From: a virus
Strand: one strand, 5' to 3'
Virus record (IMG/VR): IMGVR_UViG_3300038421_000078
Span: 1 to 44,158 of that record
Length of the DNA: 44,158 nucleotides
Within the stretch, counting starts at the first letter, position 1. Every line of letters begins with the position of its first letter. This document shows positions 31,501 through 39,757 of this stretch, in pieces. The translations under genes were made by a program, and so were the position numbers. The notes under the pieces are model-generated. The model saw only the letters and a program-made list of their open reading frames with translations, searched no databases and had not been told where the DNA came from.

Positions 31501-33432
31501 GAAGATATGGGCAAAGGCGCGCCCAATCGGGCTGGCTGGGGTCGCGTCCGTCCAGGCGCGCACGCGGCCCGTCTCGTCCAACCCGGCCGCTAGGCGCTGG
31601 AAGGCGGTCAACTGGTCAGCCGGGCCGGCCAGCCCGGCGCGGATCGAAGCCACGTAGCGCCGGAAGCCCGCCACCGGCCCCTTGCCTGTCTCGGCGGCGG
31701 TGCGAAAGGCCAGCTCCATCGCCGTATCGCCCACGTAGCGCCCAATCAGCGAGACGCCCTTCGAGCTGGCGGTTGGCGCCACGTTGAGCGGGTCGAGCAC
31801 GATATTGCCCATGAGGTCCCAAAATCCGCCCGTCAACCCAAAGCGGGTCATCGTGTCGAAGGATACGTACTCCGGGTCCTCGCCATTCGCCAGGCGCCGG
31901 CGCGCTTCGACCAGCGCCGCCACGCCCACCGCGTTCATCTGCACCGGGTCTTTCGACCCCGGCAGCCACACCTCGCCCATGCGCGCCAGGCGCAAATCCA
32001 AGTCCTCGCCCAGAACTTTGGTGCGCACCAGCCATTCGGTGAACTGCAACAGGTTGCCAGGGTCAGGGTTGCGCAGCGCCTCATCCAGGCCCAACAGCCT
32101 ACCGATCCACTGCGGCGGGGAATATTGCAACGCCTGCTGGATCACGCCGCTTTCGTAGGTGGATTGCGCAGCCAGGCCGGCTTGCCCGAAGAAGTTGGTG
32201 CGCCCGGTTTTCCAGTCAATCGCCGGCGCCCCCGAGGGCGTGGACATCGCCCGCCAAACTTCCTCGACATCCCCGTACACTGCCGGGTCGTAGGCCGCGG
32301 CGGCGAATTGCAGGCCCACGCCTAAGCCCTCTTCCAGGAAGGAAGCGGGCACATTGAACAAAGAGAGCACCTGCTGCGCCGTCCAGCCGATAGTAGCCTG
32401 GGCGCCGGGCAGCACGCCGCGGCGGTAGGCGTCGAACACGCCCCAGCCGCTTTCCGGCGCCCAAGCCGACAACCCGCCCAGGCCTCCGCCGATCAGCGCC
32501 CCGCCAAAAGCTCCTACCGGGCCGCCGGTGATCAGACCCAGCGCGCCCATGTTGATCGCCCCGGCCGCGGCCGGCTGCTCTTGCAGTCCCTCGATAAATT
32601 GCATCCACGCCGGGCGGTTGGGGTCGGGGGCCACCGTGGGGCTATTGATGATCTGGTCGTAATACTGCTGGTTCTGGATGGCGTACTGGTAGGCCGGCGG
32701 CAAACCACGCGCATCGCGCTCGGCGGGCGGCTTCTGCTGCTCTTCGTAGTAGCGCAGCGCCTGGTAATCGGCGGCGGGCAGCAAGCGATCCGGCCCCGGC
32801 ATGGTAATGCCCTGTAAGAAGCCGCGCGCCGGGTCATCCGGCGTGAGATATTTCCACTCGATCCAGGGCCTCGGCTGGCCGTGCTCGTCGCGGTTGGCGA
32901 ACTCCAGGTACTTGTAAGCCGCCTCGATCTCTTCGCGGTTCACCCCTTCCGGCAGGGGCGCGCCCGGCGGCAGCGACTGGATGCGCCAGTACTCACGCGC
33001 CACGTTGTACGGGTTCTCCCAATAGGTGGGGTCGTAGGGCGGTTTGTACACGCCTGTGCGCGCCGAGCCGGTCGGCTTGCTCCAGCCGCCGGAGAAGGGC
33101 AGCATCTCGCCCGACATCGGATCAACCGTCCAGTTGCTCTTGAGCAGTTCCCCCCACGGCCCGATCTTGCCCGCCAACTGGTAGTCGCCATACATTCCCA
33201 CCTGGCCGGGCGATACGCCCGCAGGTAAGCCTTTTTGCTTCGGGCCGGGTTGCAATTGCCACGGCTTGCCCGGCCCGGCCGGGTAGCCTGGCGCGGGCGA
33301 AAAGTAAGTCTGGTCTGGCGGCGGCGCGCCAGGGCCGCCCGCGGTCTGCGCGGGCGGGGGCGGTGGGGCTGGCTGGGCCAGCCCGCTGTATTCGCCAGTG
33401 CCTGGCTTTTCCCTACGCTTGTAGATCGGCAT
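25543..33432 (-). CDS. Giant virion protein (2,629 residues)
   Basis: This single gene takes up 18 percent of the genome. The first 120 residues are Pro/Gly-rich. Gly-rich hydrophobic stretches at about 295-330 (GAINMGALGLITGGPVGAFG, then GGALIGGG) could insert into membranes. Long helical regions dominate. A middle segment reads TGILLGWNPGYLINNTVNNL. Around 2020-2090, FPYQFWFTRTAWNWALRMID then RPAWFANW is an aromatic motif common in large virion proteins. No certain catalytic site was found. It is probably an internal core or ejection protein that enters the host with DNA. It begins in a TAATG overlap with a 43-residue gene. Confidence 0.7.
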   Translation of the reverse strand: MPIYKRREKPGTGEYSGLAQPAPPPPPAQTAGGPGAPPPDQTYFSPAPGYPAGPGKPWQLQPGPKQKGLPAGVSPGQVGMYGDYQLAGKIGPWGELLKSNWTVDPMSGEMLPFSGGWSKPTGSARTGVYKPPYDPTYWENPYNVAREYWRIQSLPPGAPLPEGVNREEIEAAYKYLEFANRDEHGQPRPWIEWKYLTPDDPARGFLQGITMPGPDRLLPAADYQALRYYEEQQKPPAERDARGLPPAYQYAIQNQQYYDQIINSPTVAPDPNRPAWMQFIEGLQEQPAAAGAINMGALGLITGGPVGAFGGALIGGGLGGLSAWAPESGWGVFDAYRRGVLPGAQATIGWTAQQVLSLFNVPASFLEEGLGVGLQFAAAAYDPAVYGDVEEVWRAMSTPSGAPAIDWKTGRTNFFGQAGLAAQSTYESGVIQQALQYSPPQWIGRLLGLDEALRNPDPGNLLQFTEWLVRTKVLGEDLDLRLARMGEVWLPGSKDPVQMNAVGVAALVEARRRLANGEDPEYVSFDTMTRFGLTGGFWDLMGNIVLDPLNVAPTASSKGVSLIGRYVGDTAMELAFRTAAETGKGPVAGFRRYVASIRAGLAGPADQLTAFQRLAAGLDETGRVRAWTDATPASPIGRAFAHIFAMTPEARAREFVTSMADAGAISFDMHRGDPDGMVDFVRRVAGMTPTEAAKMGEMFGSPEMYSGQRAYATFTHQAEMMLEQWHAGDAGRAIVNNLAQVLGETPGDFLTRLENLTDAPGVMRQLQTALEALGTPSARAILDDIASGALTPKSLTDIAATFLGDNAIPLHPDEFQAKLWGAMTTNAAQWATKAFGVKPSPATLRLFDTLKKAQTGILLGWNPGYLINNTVNNLVSRAVAGVGGFADAKTISRFLDRLGVEPYRMRAGAGIADIGLGVSKGGAENVIRAATNQPGFLSNLNRVLDGANKWAPFGAASQHIERAERAQAVYHGMRQGWDGIWSRGRGFDAMPQGLEAALRNIDPRLPDALYAMVEGSMNPRELREKLANITTQTTRYQVSQHLPDVARQLGIDPVIVRDTLRPVMDDLDAQLAKATTPGEVRQAFGNVNRRFQRHVDEMVARDLRTRAEQVGSQVHTAGAAEALRIMSDLAARMDEFWMQHFRSWDEVYAKAGEMRRYGVRPDAFYRQQGIETAQSWARYRAFEKASILGILDGMKFADPVAKQYLGLIEANHKLWGDFYTLKEQLFSEFQDTKFSSQDARNAAWDALRRKVDAAYDNVRGQVNLHNGQTGGLFVEHVRSQFGDAAAAQAEAWRGRMSLLDTERGRLIDQFRASVEGMSFNERRAAWQTFLDNVYKPHIRDFFNAEVEGMHNLYNTATGGMEGPDPAGAPPRPPEGPPPTGGTRPPHPLDDLLNAVDQGGVPAFMTNNLRRTAAQYGINITADMTPNNVVDALRQVRDEQAATSAQPPPTAPAAQMRVEAAAAQFPEIRIDPVVLEKLKADLLGSIDLESEKFAAARAARDMRRAAEQSRAADAPVVGELRRMAEEFKIENPDDAHLQAAILRYGEGAFSVGRSLGDFIARNPDWQQIARRAFEKRAAEHTRAAEIAAAAKAAGEAARRPMSELPTSQRMHYEGAAPFLSNAVENIPVAASGRNYVLITDPTTGQTIRQGVYPDWWSEYFPGKPTYKGMGGRDAVLAALGDIIEGNEPVKPNNQVYEIVTRIRAALDDRAFMSRLMNEQGVSPGEIFVRADFTQALELIAEGKMDEAGALIAGHIDEGRLTDELAQTLGITDQQVGDLMSAYARASLIPGELKGEVLQIVDEYRGEMAEMETIDPETIADGLAVVEDPNGEIHVTHIDDAEASAIAGAVGEIPQGVEVAGAGGAGVEGVPEAARPVEPLPQVDPAALAAEMQAGVNEYAAAHKADPLEDFGPKPPEEGAPAATPAIGPYLPGLAENIAAPRYDGMILSEGWETYTRPMLDMLQERMLASGDAPPIPNVPPELMGQLNGWLGKVDGSMASAKRAALAWGEKLGDEALLNYSERRGFDQYLNMVFPYQFWFTRTAWNWALRMIDRPAWFANWARLRNFFASRPRSGIPSRLAGKMAIPVPFLPAWTGNQVWVDPMRKLFPFEEMTSPIDRIMADKSEDEQRAQAILAQMASAGQVSQMEALAAARNRSGPLWQRALAQAQQQIEEGQSNPMDFLNLVMAPALWITLPYFALTGKTLTGESDMPLLPITRTGQTIQALTQNTPIQALGNLLGGILAAPEGAIRKAAGLSEFGAWGDYYVDRMLANMAADGTFSTREVLVAMMERAGPAYDEARRRVQLETALRTPGALPAYGLLHGAAWNDPVGLATSTLFGWMPAGLLPAGEMEQRGLAEQWKVAREAYNRGDQDALNAFLEAHPEYEARLALYDTPEGRLRQFMISELWDRYASLGSAEKQQVRAALGEQFTTDFLDDDTRSYDTLDLETLAAWTRALGGTVPEARATVPEFTLDPDILPEIQFAPQQVVETVNAYRELRNEQFPNWYALQSTYFSMPEGAARRDFLNRFPELAQYWDWNRGYKAEHPEVEQFTTSMQAGASQGQAQQVDYSFFQEFSPATMSGLIGWVYAGQSLSAGARADMRWVWENAGRPGGDFDTFLEQIVYGALAP

Positions 33433-33563
33433 TACTTCTTTCTTCGGTAACGCACTTTCAATGGGCGCGGCTTCGAGCCGTACTTATTCGTCCAGCGGCG
33501 GGCGATCCGCGGGTGCTTCCACCACAGGAAACGGCGTTGTTTGTCACTGCGAAAAGGTGACAT
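33432..33563 (-). CDS. Small basic phage protein (43 residues)
   Basis: The sequence MSPFRSDKQRRFLWWKHPRI continues ARRWTNKYGSKP and a Lys/Arg-rich end. It matches a widespread tiny phage protein with the pattern P-F-x-S-x-x-Q-R-R-(F/W)-(L/M)-W ... P-x-(I/M)-A-x-x-W. Its function is not established. It lies between two late genes. ATG 33563 is 3 bases after the preceding stop, and its TAA overlaps the giant gene's ATG (TAATG), which strongly supports it as real. Confidence 0.8.
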   Translation of the reverse strand: MSPFRSDKQRRFLWWKHPRIARRWTNKYGSKPRPLKVRYRRKK

Positions 33564-33566
33564 TGA

Positions 33567-34574
33567 TCACACTCCACGCCAGCTCACCAATTCCTGATAC
33601 CAGCGGGGCAACTGCACCCCGGCCTGCATCCCGCGCCCGGCCTGCACGTTGGGGGCGTAGCGCGGCGCGCTGTATCCGGCCGGGCGAGTCTGCTGGCCGT
33701 AGTAAGGCCGCACGCCGGGCGCCCGTCCGCCCGCCACGTTGGTCTGGGTGTACCCGCCCCCGCCCCCGCCCCCGCCGTATCCCGGATAACCACCCCCGCC
33801 GCCATAATAAGGTGGCTCAACTACCCCGGTTGGATAGCCCGGTTCCACGGTCTGCTCCGGCGGGATGGTCACAACACCGGGAGGCTGCGGGCCGGGCGGG
33901 GTGGTGAGTTTTTTCAGGTGGGGGCGCGTGACGCCGCGCGGGGCGGCTTTCCCGCCCACGATTGCGCTGCCGCCCGGAATTTCCTGGATCACAGCCCGCC
34001 GCGGTTGTCCAACCTGCCAGCCCTGCCCGGCCTGGTAAGGCTGCGATGAGCCGTAAATAGGCTGGTAGGGATAGGTGGATGGGTCATACGGGTTGAACGC
34101 CACCCCGCTCGCCAGGTCGAGCGGAGCCACGACCAGTTGCGGGATCATCGTGCCGCGGTGGCGCAGCGCCAAATCTTCGGGCGTCTCGTACATCGCCCGG
34201 TTCTGCCCGTAATAGTTCTGGGTGTAGCGCGACTCGCTCTCCGGGTTTGGCGGCTGGGCGGGCTGGGTCGCAGGCTGCCCGGCGCCGTGGTAGGCTTGCC
34301 AATACTCTGCGCTGCCATAGGTCTGGCCGCGGGCGGCGTACTGGCGGTTAGCTTCGGCTTGCTGCTGCTGCCAATACTCTGCGCTGCCATAAGTTGGGTT
34401 ATAGGCCGCGGCCGGGTTGGCGGCGGGCTGCTGTGGGCCGAGCCACCCGGCGCGGCGCAATGCGCCGGCCACTACGGTGGAGCGCACGCCGCCTCGCCCC
34501 GATCCTTGCGGGCCGCTGGGCGGGGTGGGCGGGGTGGTGGTTGCGCCAGCCGGGCGGTAGCGTTTAATTGCCAT
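33567..34574 (-). CDS. Low-complexity Gly/Pro/Tyr/Gln-rich virion-region protein
   Basis: This 335-residue protein is of biased composition and probably largely unfolded. It has an imperfect tandem repeat with YGSAEYWQ occurring twice, 24 residues apart, a middle part with PEDLALRHRGTMIPQLVV, and Gly runs (GGGGGYPGYGGGGGGGGY). A small C-terminal helix (PRWYQELVSWRGV) may bind a partner. By position next to the portal and giant protein it may be an internal or linker protein of the head. The ATG overlaps the end of the 94-residue gene. Confidence 0.55.
   Translation of the reverse strand: MAIKRYRPAGATTTPPTPPSGPQGSGRGGVRSTVVAGALRRAGWLGPQQPAANPAAAYNPTYGSAEYWQQQQAEANRQYAARGQTYGSAEYWQAYHGAGQPATQPAQPPNPESESRYTQNYYGQNRAMYETPEDLALRHRGTMIPQLVVAPLDLASGVAFNPYDPSTYPYQPIYGSSQPYQAGQGWQVGQPRRAVIQEIPGGSAIVGGKAAPRGVTRPHLKKLTTPPGPQPPGVVTIPPEQTVEPGYPTGVVEPPYYGGGGGYPGYGGGGGGGGYTQTNVAGGRAPGVRPYYGQQTRPAGYSAPRYAPNVQAGRGMQAGVQLPRWYQELVSWRGV
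34297..34391 (-). repeat. 23-bp direct repeat encoding YGSAEYWQ
   Basis: Bases 34297-34319 and 34369-34391 are identical, 72 bases (24 codons) apart, inside the low-complexity gene. The repeat can expand or contract without a frameshift, so this protein may vary in length between phage relatives. Confidence 0.85.
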
Positions 34575-34848
34575 TCGTGCCTCCTTTGCGCCAGCGAGGC
34601 GCAGCGGTTGGGGCCGGCGGATTGGGTTGGCCGGTGAGGGATTTGAACATGCCGACCACGCGCTCCAGGGCCTCCGGGTTGACGCCCGCCACTTTCTGCG
34701 GGTTGCGTTTCAGTTCAGCCAACGTCATACCCAGCAGCGCCACGCCCAGCGGGGCCATGAACTGGCCTTTGAACGCTTTCTCCCAGCGGGCGTAAGCGGT
34801 TGCGCCCAGAAGATAGGCGCTCTCGGCGTCGCGAATGGTGAGCGGCAT
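34564..34848 (-). CDS. Small protein after portal
   Basis: In this 94-residue protein MPLTIRDAESAYLLGATAYA leads a helical N-terminus, with hydrophobic FMAPLGVALLGMTLAELK in the middle, followed by a basic Pro/Ala-rich tail. The start at 34848 follows the portal stop by one base. Function is unknown. It could be a small head protein. Confidence 0.55.
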   Translation of the reverse strand: MPLTIRDAESAYLLGATAYARWEKAFKGQFMAPLGVALLGMTLAELKRNPQKVAGVNPEALERVVGMFKSLTGQPNPPAPTAAPRWRKGGTNGN

Positions 34849-34849
34849 G

Positions 34850-36628
34850 TCAGGCCATCTCCTGGGGCGGAGGCCCCATCGGCGGGGCGGGCATCATGGG
34901 CGGCTGGCCGCCGCCCATCGGGCTGTTCGGGCCGGGCGGGGCCATCGGGCTGCCCTGGTCTGCGCCCGGAACAGGCGCAATCGGCGCGCCCTGGCCGGGC
35001 ATACCGGGCATCCCCGAAGCCTGGCCGGGCATCAAGGCGACTTGTTTCAGTTGGGCGATCTGCGCCATCTGCTCGAACATATACTTTTGGAAGGCGGCGT
35101 TGGCGGCCTGCTCCGTCCAGATGCGGTTGCGCATCTCTTCGGGCTGGCCCTCTCCCAGCACGTTCTCGCGCACCCAATCCATTGGCGCAATCGGGTTCTC
35201 GCCGCCGGCCAGCATGGTGGCGATGTTGGCGTTCTGGAGCTTGTCCTGCGGCATCGAGATTTCAAGCTGCGCGTTGATGGTCAATCGGTCGGGAATATCT
35301 TCCGGCGCAAGCGTCACATCGTCCTGGTCGTAATACGCCTTGCCTGTGACGCCGTGCTTCTTCATGCAGGCCAGGGCGATCTCGCACGCCTCGCCAATGC
35401 CCCACGAAGTCTTGCGCTGGGTGGGCGCGAGCGGCAATCTCCCGGCCTGGGAGAGCAGCGCCAGGGCCGAATACGGGCTGGACGCGCCGATGCTCTCGCC
35501 CAAGACCTGCGAGCGAATGGTGCTCTCCTCTTCCAGCGCGTTCAGGATTTGCCAGGTGGTGAGGAGCGAGGGGTCAATCACCTGCTTGCCGAGCTGGGCA
35601 AAGTCCTCGCCCGGCCCCAGCTTGATCCAGCCGCCCGGCTGGTCAAAGTCCACGTTCGGCTCGGCGTCCGGGTTGGGCGAGGAAAACTTGAACATCGGGT
35701 TTGCCCCCAGTCCGAAGGTCAGGCTGAACATGGCCGACAGCACCAGGTTCTGGCGCTTCCAGATGTCGCTCTCGTGCACGCTGTACAGGAACGGCTCGCG
35801 CTGGTCGCAGACGTTCTCGAAGAGCATACTGCCCTCGGTCACTTGCGCCACAATCGGGATGTAGGGTAGGCCGTGGGCTACTTCCAGGATCGGGGCCTCG
35901 ACCCCTTCCAGCCAGACCACATGCACGTCGAGGTCCCAACCTTCGCATAGCACGCAGGCCGTGGCGTTGTCCGAAACGCGGTTCATCTTGGCCGTCAGTT
36001 TCCCTAGGGCGCCGTCCGCCTCGCCGCCCCACACCTCGCGCACCTTGCCGTAGGTCGTCGCCACCCGGCTGATGAAGGCGTCCAGGCCGAGCTTCGAGCG
36101 CACGGCGTAGCCTTGCTTTGGGTTGGTCACGTCAAATAAGTAGGGCGTCTTTTCGACAAGATCCTCCGCCCGGCGGATGCGGCCTGGGGAAGATTTACCC
36201 TTCTGCAGGGCGGCGAGAATGTCCCTGGTCGCGGTGACGGCGATGTGGATTTCAGAGTAGAGCAAAGCGCTTCGGATCAGGTCGTAATGCACCGGGTCGC
36301 CGCGCACACGCCCCGAACGGTTCCACATCGCCTTGCAGAAGCGCTCGATCTTCGAGGCCTGTTCCTTTGCGGCGGTGTTGTTCACGTCGCCCGGTACGTC
36401 GAAGAGCGGGTCGGTGGCGATCATCAGGCGCATCGCGCCCAAGAGCTTATTGCGCGGTGTGGGGCTTTTGGTGATCTTCGCCACCTTCTGCTGCTTGCGC
36501 ACCTTGCCCTCCTCGTCCCAGCGCATGAAGAAGATGTCCTCCATCGCCGTGTAGAGGCTGTTGCGCCGGGCGTTCTCCGACTTGAGCTGGGTACTGAGTT
36601 CCTGGAACTCTTTCAGGGTGTAGGCCAT
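34850..36628 (-). CDS. Portal protein
   Basis: This 592-residue protein would form the dodecameric ring at the capsid vertex through which DNA is packaged and ejected. It is recognised by position after the terminase and by portal-like content: a helical N-terminus (LKEFQELSTQLKSENARRNS), a central domain ending in IWKRQNLVLSAMFSLTFGLG, a long GPGEDFAQLGKQVIDPSLLT stretch, and a QILNALEEESTIRSQVLGE helix. A QAANAAFQKYMFEQMAQIAQ helix and a Pro/Gly/Met-rich flexible C-terminus of about 60 residues follow. Length is usual for a podovirus-type portal. Confidence 0.75.
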   Translation of the reverse strand: MAYTLKEFQELSTQLKSENARRNSLYTAMEDIFFMRWDEEGKVRKQQKVAKITKSPTPRNKLLGAMRLMIATDPLFDVPGDVNNTAAKEQASKIERFCKAMWNRSGRVRGDPVHYDLIRSALLYSEIHIAVTATRDILAALQKGKSSPGRIRRAEDLVEKTPYLFDVTNPKQGYAVRSKLGLDAFISRVATTYGKVREVWGGEADGALGKLTAKMNRVSDNATACVLCEGWDLDVHVVWLEGVEAPILEVAHGLPYIPIVAQVTEGSMLFENVCDQREPFLYSVHESDIWKRQNLVLSAMFSLTFGLGANPMFKFSSPNPDAEPNVDFDQPGGWIKLGPGEDFAQLGKQVIDPSLLTTWQILNALEEESTIRSQVLGESIGASSPYSALALLSQAGRLPLAPTQRKTSWGIGEACEIALACMKKHGVTGKAYYDQDDVTLAPEDIPDRLTINAQLEISMPQDKLQNANIATMLAGGENPIAPMDWVRENVLGEGQPEEMRNRIWTEQAANAAFQKYMFEQMAQIAQLKQVALMPGQASGMPGMPGQGAPIAPVPGADQGSPMAPPGPNSPMGGGQPPMMPAPPMGPPPQEMA

Positions 36629-36633
36629 TGGCT

Positions 36634-37410
36634 TTAGATCGGGTCTGGCGAGGGGCTGTTCGGGATGGCGTTGTAGTAGACCAGGAAGCCAGCCACATAC
36701 ACGCCGTTGTTGACCGTATCCAGGATATCCGTCCCATCACGCAGGTACTCCAGCGTCAGGTAATCCGAGACTTCCACCGTCAACCCGCTGCTCACTTTTG
36801 GCTTCTCGGCGATCTCGCTAGCCGTCACGGCTTCGGCGGCGTAGTCCGGCACAACGGACGTGTTGGTAAAATCTTCGCCCGCCTTGCCAAAGTAGCAGCG
36901 AATCTTGTGGTACAAGTCGCCCGTCCCAGCCGAACGAAGAACTGCCTTCACCACCAGGTCGGACGAATAGCTTGAAGAAATCCGTACCTTGCCGATGGCT
37001 GAGCAAACCTTGTTGTCTGGGAACAAAAACCCAAACTTGGCGTTTGGGTCGGTGGCCGGGTTGCCGCGCGCAATAGCGGTCGCGTCTGTGATGTTGTAAG
37101 CGTATTCAACGGGCACGAACTCGACCGCCTGAAAGTTCGCCATATCCTGCTCTTCCAGCAACATTTCAACCACGCTGCCGGCTGCGTAGGCGTTGGTCAG
37201 CGCCACAGTCACGGTCACGGTGCGCCCCACTACGGACGCGACGGTGCGAGTTTCGGTCGTCGCACCATCGCGCGAGCGGATGCGGATCATGCGCGCCGTC
37301 CAGTCTAATATCGGCGCGCGCACTACAATGCTGGTGGCGCCGGCTTTGGCCGAGCGATCCAGGCGGGTCGCCAGGCTGAACTCTTCGATTTGTGGAATAG
37401 GCCACGACAT
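36634..37410 (-). CDS. Virion protein between terminase and portal
   Basis: In this 258-residue protein, residues 10-85 hold a beta module (GATSIVVRAPILDWTARMIR, then IRSRDG, RTVASVVGRTVTVTVALTN) of a type repeated in tail and head accessory proteins. The rest is beta-rich (KVRISSSYSSDLVVKAVLRS). It is likely a structural protein, possibly a head fibre or decoration protein. The start at ATG 37410 has AGGAAG close upstream and lies 7 bases after the large-terminase stop. The longer frame would overlap the terminase gene. Confidence 0.55.
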   Translation of the reverse strand: MSWPIPQIEEFSLATRLDRSAKAGATSIVVRAPILDWTARMIRIRSRDGATTETRTVASVVGRTVTVTVALTNAYAAGSVVEMLLEEQDMANFQAVEFVPVEYAYNITDATAIARGNPATDPNAKFGFLFPDNKVCSAIGKVRISSSYSSDLVVKAVLRSAGTGDLYHKIRCYFGKAGEDFTNTSVVPDYAAEAVTASEIAEKPKVSSGLTVEVSDYLTLEYLRDGTDILDTVNNGVYVAGFLVYYNAIPNSPSPDPI

Positions 37411-37417
37411 GATCTTC

Positions 37418-38926
37418 CTATATGCCTTTCTGATCCAACCACGGATTGCGTTGGTGTTCACGGGGTTTCTTTGCTCCAAATATTCTGGTATTGGTCAAGC
37501 CATATTTTAGCATATCAAAAGCGTGATCCTCCTGTTTCGGCCCCACATCTTCCGGCATGGCCGGGTTCTTCGCCAGCTTCGGCAGAGTGCGGATGGTGTT
37601 GGGGCAGGTGCTGAACACTTGCAGCCCCGGCTTGCCATCCGGCAACGGGGTAAGGATACCGTTCACCTTGCGCACGCCGCTCAGCCGGTCGTTGTCGGCC
37701 CGGATCAACGGCACGCCGTACTTGCGGTACTCGTCGGCGGTCGTGTAGAACAACCCATCCTTGTTGCGGCTGATCCACATGGACGGGTCGGCGAACGTGA
37801 AGGCGATCACCTCATTGGGCGGGGTATAGGTCAGGATCATCTCGGCCTGCTGCTTGTCGGTCAGCCCGGCTACATACAATTCACGATACAACCAAACCCG
37901 CCCGTTGTCAATATTCAACGTGAACCAGCCGCAGCAGAACGGCTTATCGTAGCCCCAGTCCACCGCCCTCCACCTCGGATAGTACGCCGGGAAGTCCCTC
38001 GGTTCGCACACGTGGCGCTCGTTGCTCCATTGCGTGAACATCTGGCCCGTGAACACGTCCCACAACCCCCAGCGCAAAGCCGCCGCCGTTTCGGGGTTAC
38101 TGCTCATCAGCCTCTTCTCGTACTCCGGGTCACGCGTCACCAGCGCCTGGTTATCCTCCAGGAACGCCGGCACGAAGAATACCTCGACGTACTTATCGTT
38201 CGGGTTCAGCACGTGCAGCACCCCGTCGTAGCGCTCCTGGGTGATCTTCTCGGTCATCTTCTCTAGGTCGAAGAGCTTCATGTACCAGCCGTGACCGATG
38301 TTGCCGGGATTGCTCGATAGCACGGCGAACGGCTTGATGATGCGGCTACGAGAACTCTTGCGGTTCCTGGTCAGCAGGTAATCGATCATCTCCCAGGTGA
38401 AATGGGTCGCTTCGTCCACAATGATGATGTCGAAGGATTTGGATTGGTACTTGTAGACATCGTTCTCGTTCTCGCAGTGCAGGAACTGGAACATCGCCCC
38501 GGTCTTGGGAAAGTACCATACCCGCCCGTTATCCTTCTTCTCGGCGATGCCCCAAAATACCTCGTGCGCATCCTGCATCACACCCCCCGCCCCTTCCATC
38601 TCCGCATACGTCCGGCGGAAGTAAACGATCTGCGCGCCGGGAAAGGCGTGCGCGGCGACCGCCACCAACCCCAGCTCCCCATACGTCTTTCCCCCACCCG
38701 CCGCCCCCCCGATCCCGATGATCGGCGCCCTCGGCTCCACCGCCGGCCCTGTCCCTTTGTAGTAGCTCAATAGCCCGGCAGCCTCCAATAACCGCTCTTG
38801 CTTCGGCTGCGGCTTGTACTGGATGTCGTCCTTCGCTTCCCCTGCTTCCGCCGGCATCAAATCTTCCAGGAAGTTATCCACCGCCTCGATATCCAGGAAG
38901 TCTTCGCCAAATACCCGCAGGGTCAT
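37418..38926 (-). CDS. terL: Terminase large subunit
   Basis: This 502-residue packaging motor has an ATPase domain with Walker A GAAGGGKT at 74-81 and Walker B IIIVDEA at 167-173. The coupling motif is SSNPGN. A C-terminal RNase H-like nuclease domain has a first acidic strand AVDWGYDKP (Asp323) and a late DHAFDMLKYGL carrying its acidic pair. It translocates DNA through the portal and cuts it. It is preceded by the candidate small subunit with an ATGA overlap. The subtype cannot be assigned by eye, so the packaging mode (headful or site-specific) stays open. Confidence 0.93.
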   Translation of the reverse strand: MTLRVFGEDFLDIEAVDNFLEDLMPAEAGEAKDDIQYKPQPKQERLLEAAGLLSYYKGTGPAVEPRAPIIGIGGAAGGGKTYGELGLVAVAAHAFPGAQIVYFRRTYAEMEGAGGVMQDAHEVFWGIAEKKDNGRVWYFPKTGAMFQFLHCENENDVYKYQSKSFDIIIVDEATHFTWEMIDYLLTRNRKSSRSRIIKPFAVLSSNPGNIGHGWYMKLFDLEKMTEKITQERYDGVLHVLNPNDKYVEVFFVPAFLEDNQALVTRDPEYEKRLMSSNPETAAALRWGLWDVFTGQMFTQWSNERHVCEPRDFPAYYPRWRAVDWGYDKPFCCGWFTLNIDNGRVWLYRELYVAGLTDKQQAEMILTYTPPNEVIAFTFADPSMWISRNKDGLFYTTADEYRKYGVPLIRADNDRLSGVRKVNGILTPLPDGKPGLQVFSTCPNTIRTLPKLAKNPAMPEDVGPKQEDHAFDMLKYGLTNTRIFGAKKPREHQRNPWLDQKGI

Positions 38927-39657
38927 TCGTCTATCTCCAGCACGTCACTGCCCTGCTTGTACAACCCGTGAAGTTTGTCTTGCATGAACTTCACCATCGG
39001 CTTCCTCTGCTCCGGCTCAACAAACCGCTCGATGGCTTCCTTGAACGCGGCTGAGATGAACAAGAGTTCGGCTTTTGCGAATGCGGTCTGGTTCTTCGAG
39101 GCAATGACCTTGATGACCGTGTTCACAATGTCGTTCGAGAGGTCGCGGACGAGTTGCACTTTTTCGGGCGTGATGACTACGGACTGAGAGGGCGGGATAG
39201 CCGCTGTGATGATCTCTGACCCATGTTTGTCTGCTACCCCACCCCTATCCCCCTTCTGTGCCCGCTGGGAGTTTTTGTCATTTAGAAGGTCGTCAAGCGC
39301 CAGCAGTAAGATCGTGCGCTGGGTCTCTAACTCCGCGGTCAGGTCGAGCGGGTCAACGCTGGCGGCGTCAAGTGATTGGCGTATCTGTGCGGTCAGGCGC
39401 TCGCGGTAGATGTAGGACTTGCGACCACCGCGCCAATTGGGGTTGGCTGGGCCAACCTGTGACACTCCACCGTGGAGCTTACAGCGTCCAGCGCCAGCGT
39501 GAGACGTACCCCAGCCGGCCGGGCGGGTGCAATACCGGTACTTGGCCGTCACCTGCCTGGTGGGGGCACCGCAGACAGCATACGTTTTTGGGTTGTCTGG
39601 GTGCCCAACCGGAAGGTAGTTATAGGTGTGCGGTGCGAGTACTTTTGGTTTCGTCAT
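38923..39657 (-). CDS. Terminase small subunit candidate
   Basis: This 244-residue protein has an N-terminal module with Cys/His pattern (YAVCGAPTRQVTAKYRYCTR, then GWGTSHAGAGRCKLHGG). It is a zinc-binding motif frequent in small terminases and related phage proteins. A helical middle part follows, with a C-terminal segment VRDLSNDIVNTVIKVIASKN that would drive oligomerisation. It should recognise packaging DNA and regulate TerL, whose start it overlaps. The start chosen is ATG 39657 (MTKPKVLAPHTYN), which lies after a small hairpin and about 100 nt downstream of the predicted promoter. Confidence 0.7.
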   Translation of the reverse strand: MTKPKVLAPHTYNYLPVGHPDNPKTYAVCGAPTRQVTAKYRYCTRPAGWGTSHAGAGRCKLHGGVSQVGPANPNWRGGRKSYIYRERLTAQIRQSLDAASVDPLDLTAELETQRTILLLALDDLLNDKNSQRAQKGDRGGVADKHGSEIITAAIPPSQSVVITPEKVQLVRDLSNDIVNTVIKVIASKNQTAFAKAELLFISAAFKEAIERFVEPEQRKPMVKFMQDKLHGLYKQGSDVLEIDE

Positions 39658-39757
39658 GCTTTCGATAATTACGCTTATCGCAAGCGTCTCATGTCGGGCC
39701 GCCAGCCTGTCACCTATCACGCCCAGTGACAGAAGGGCGGATATACTCTCTCTCGCG

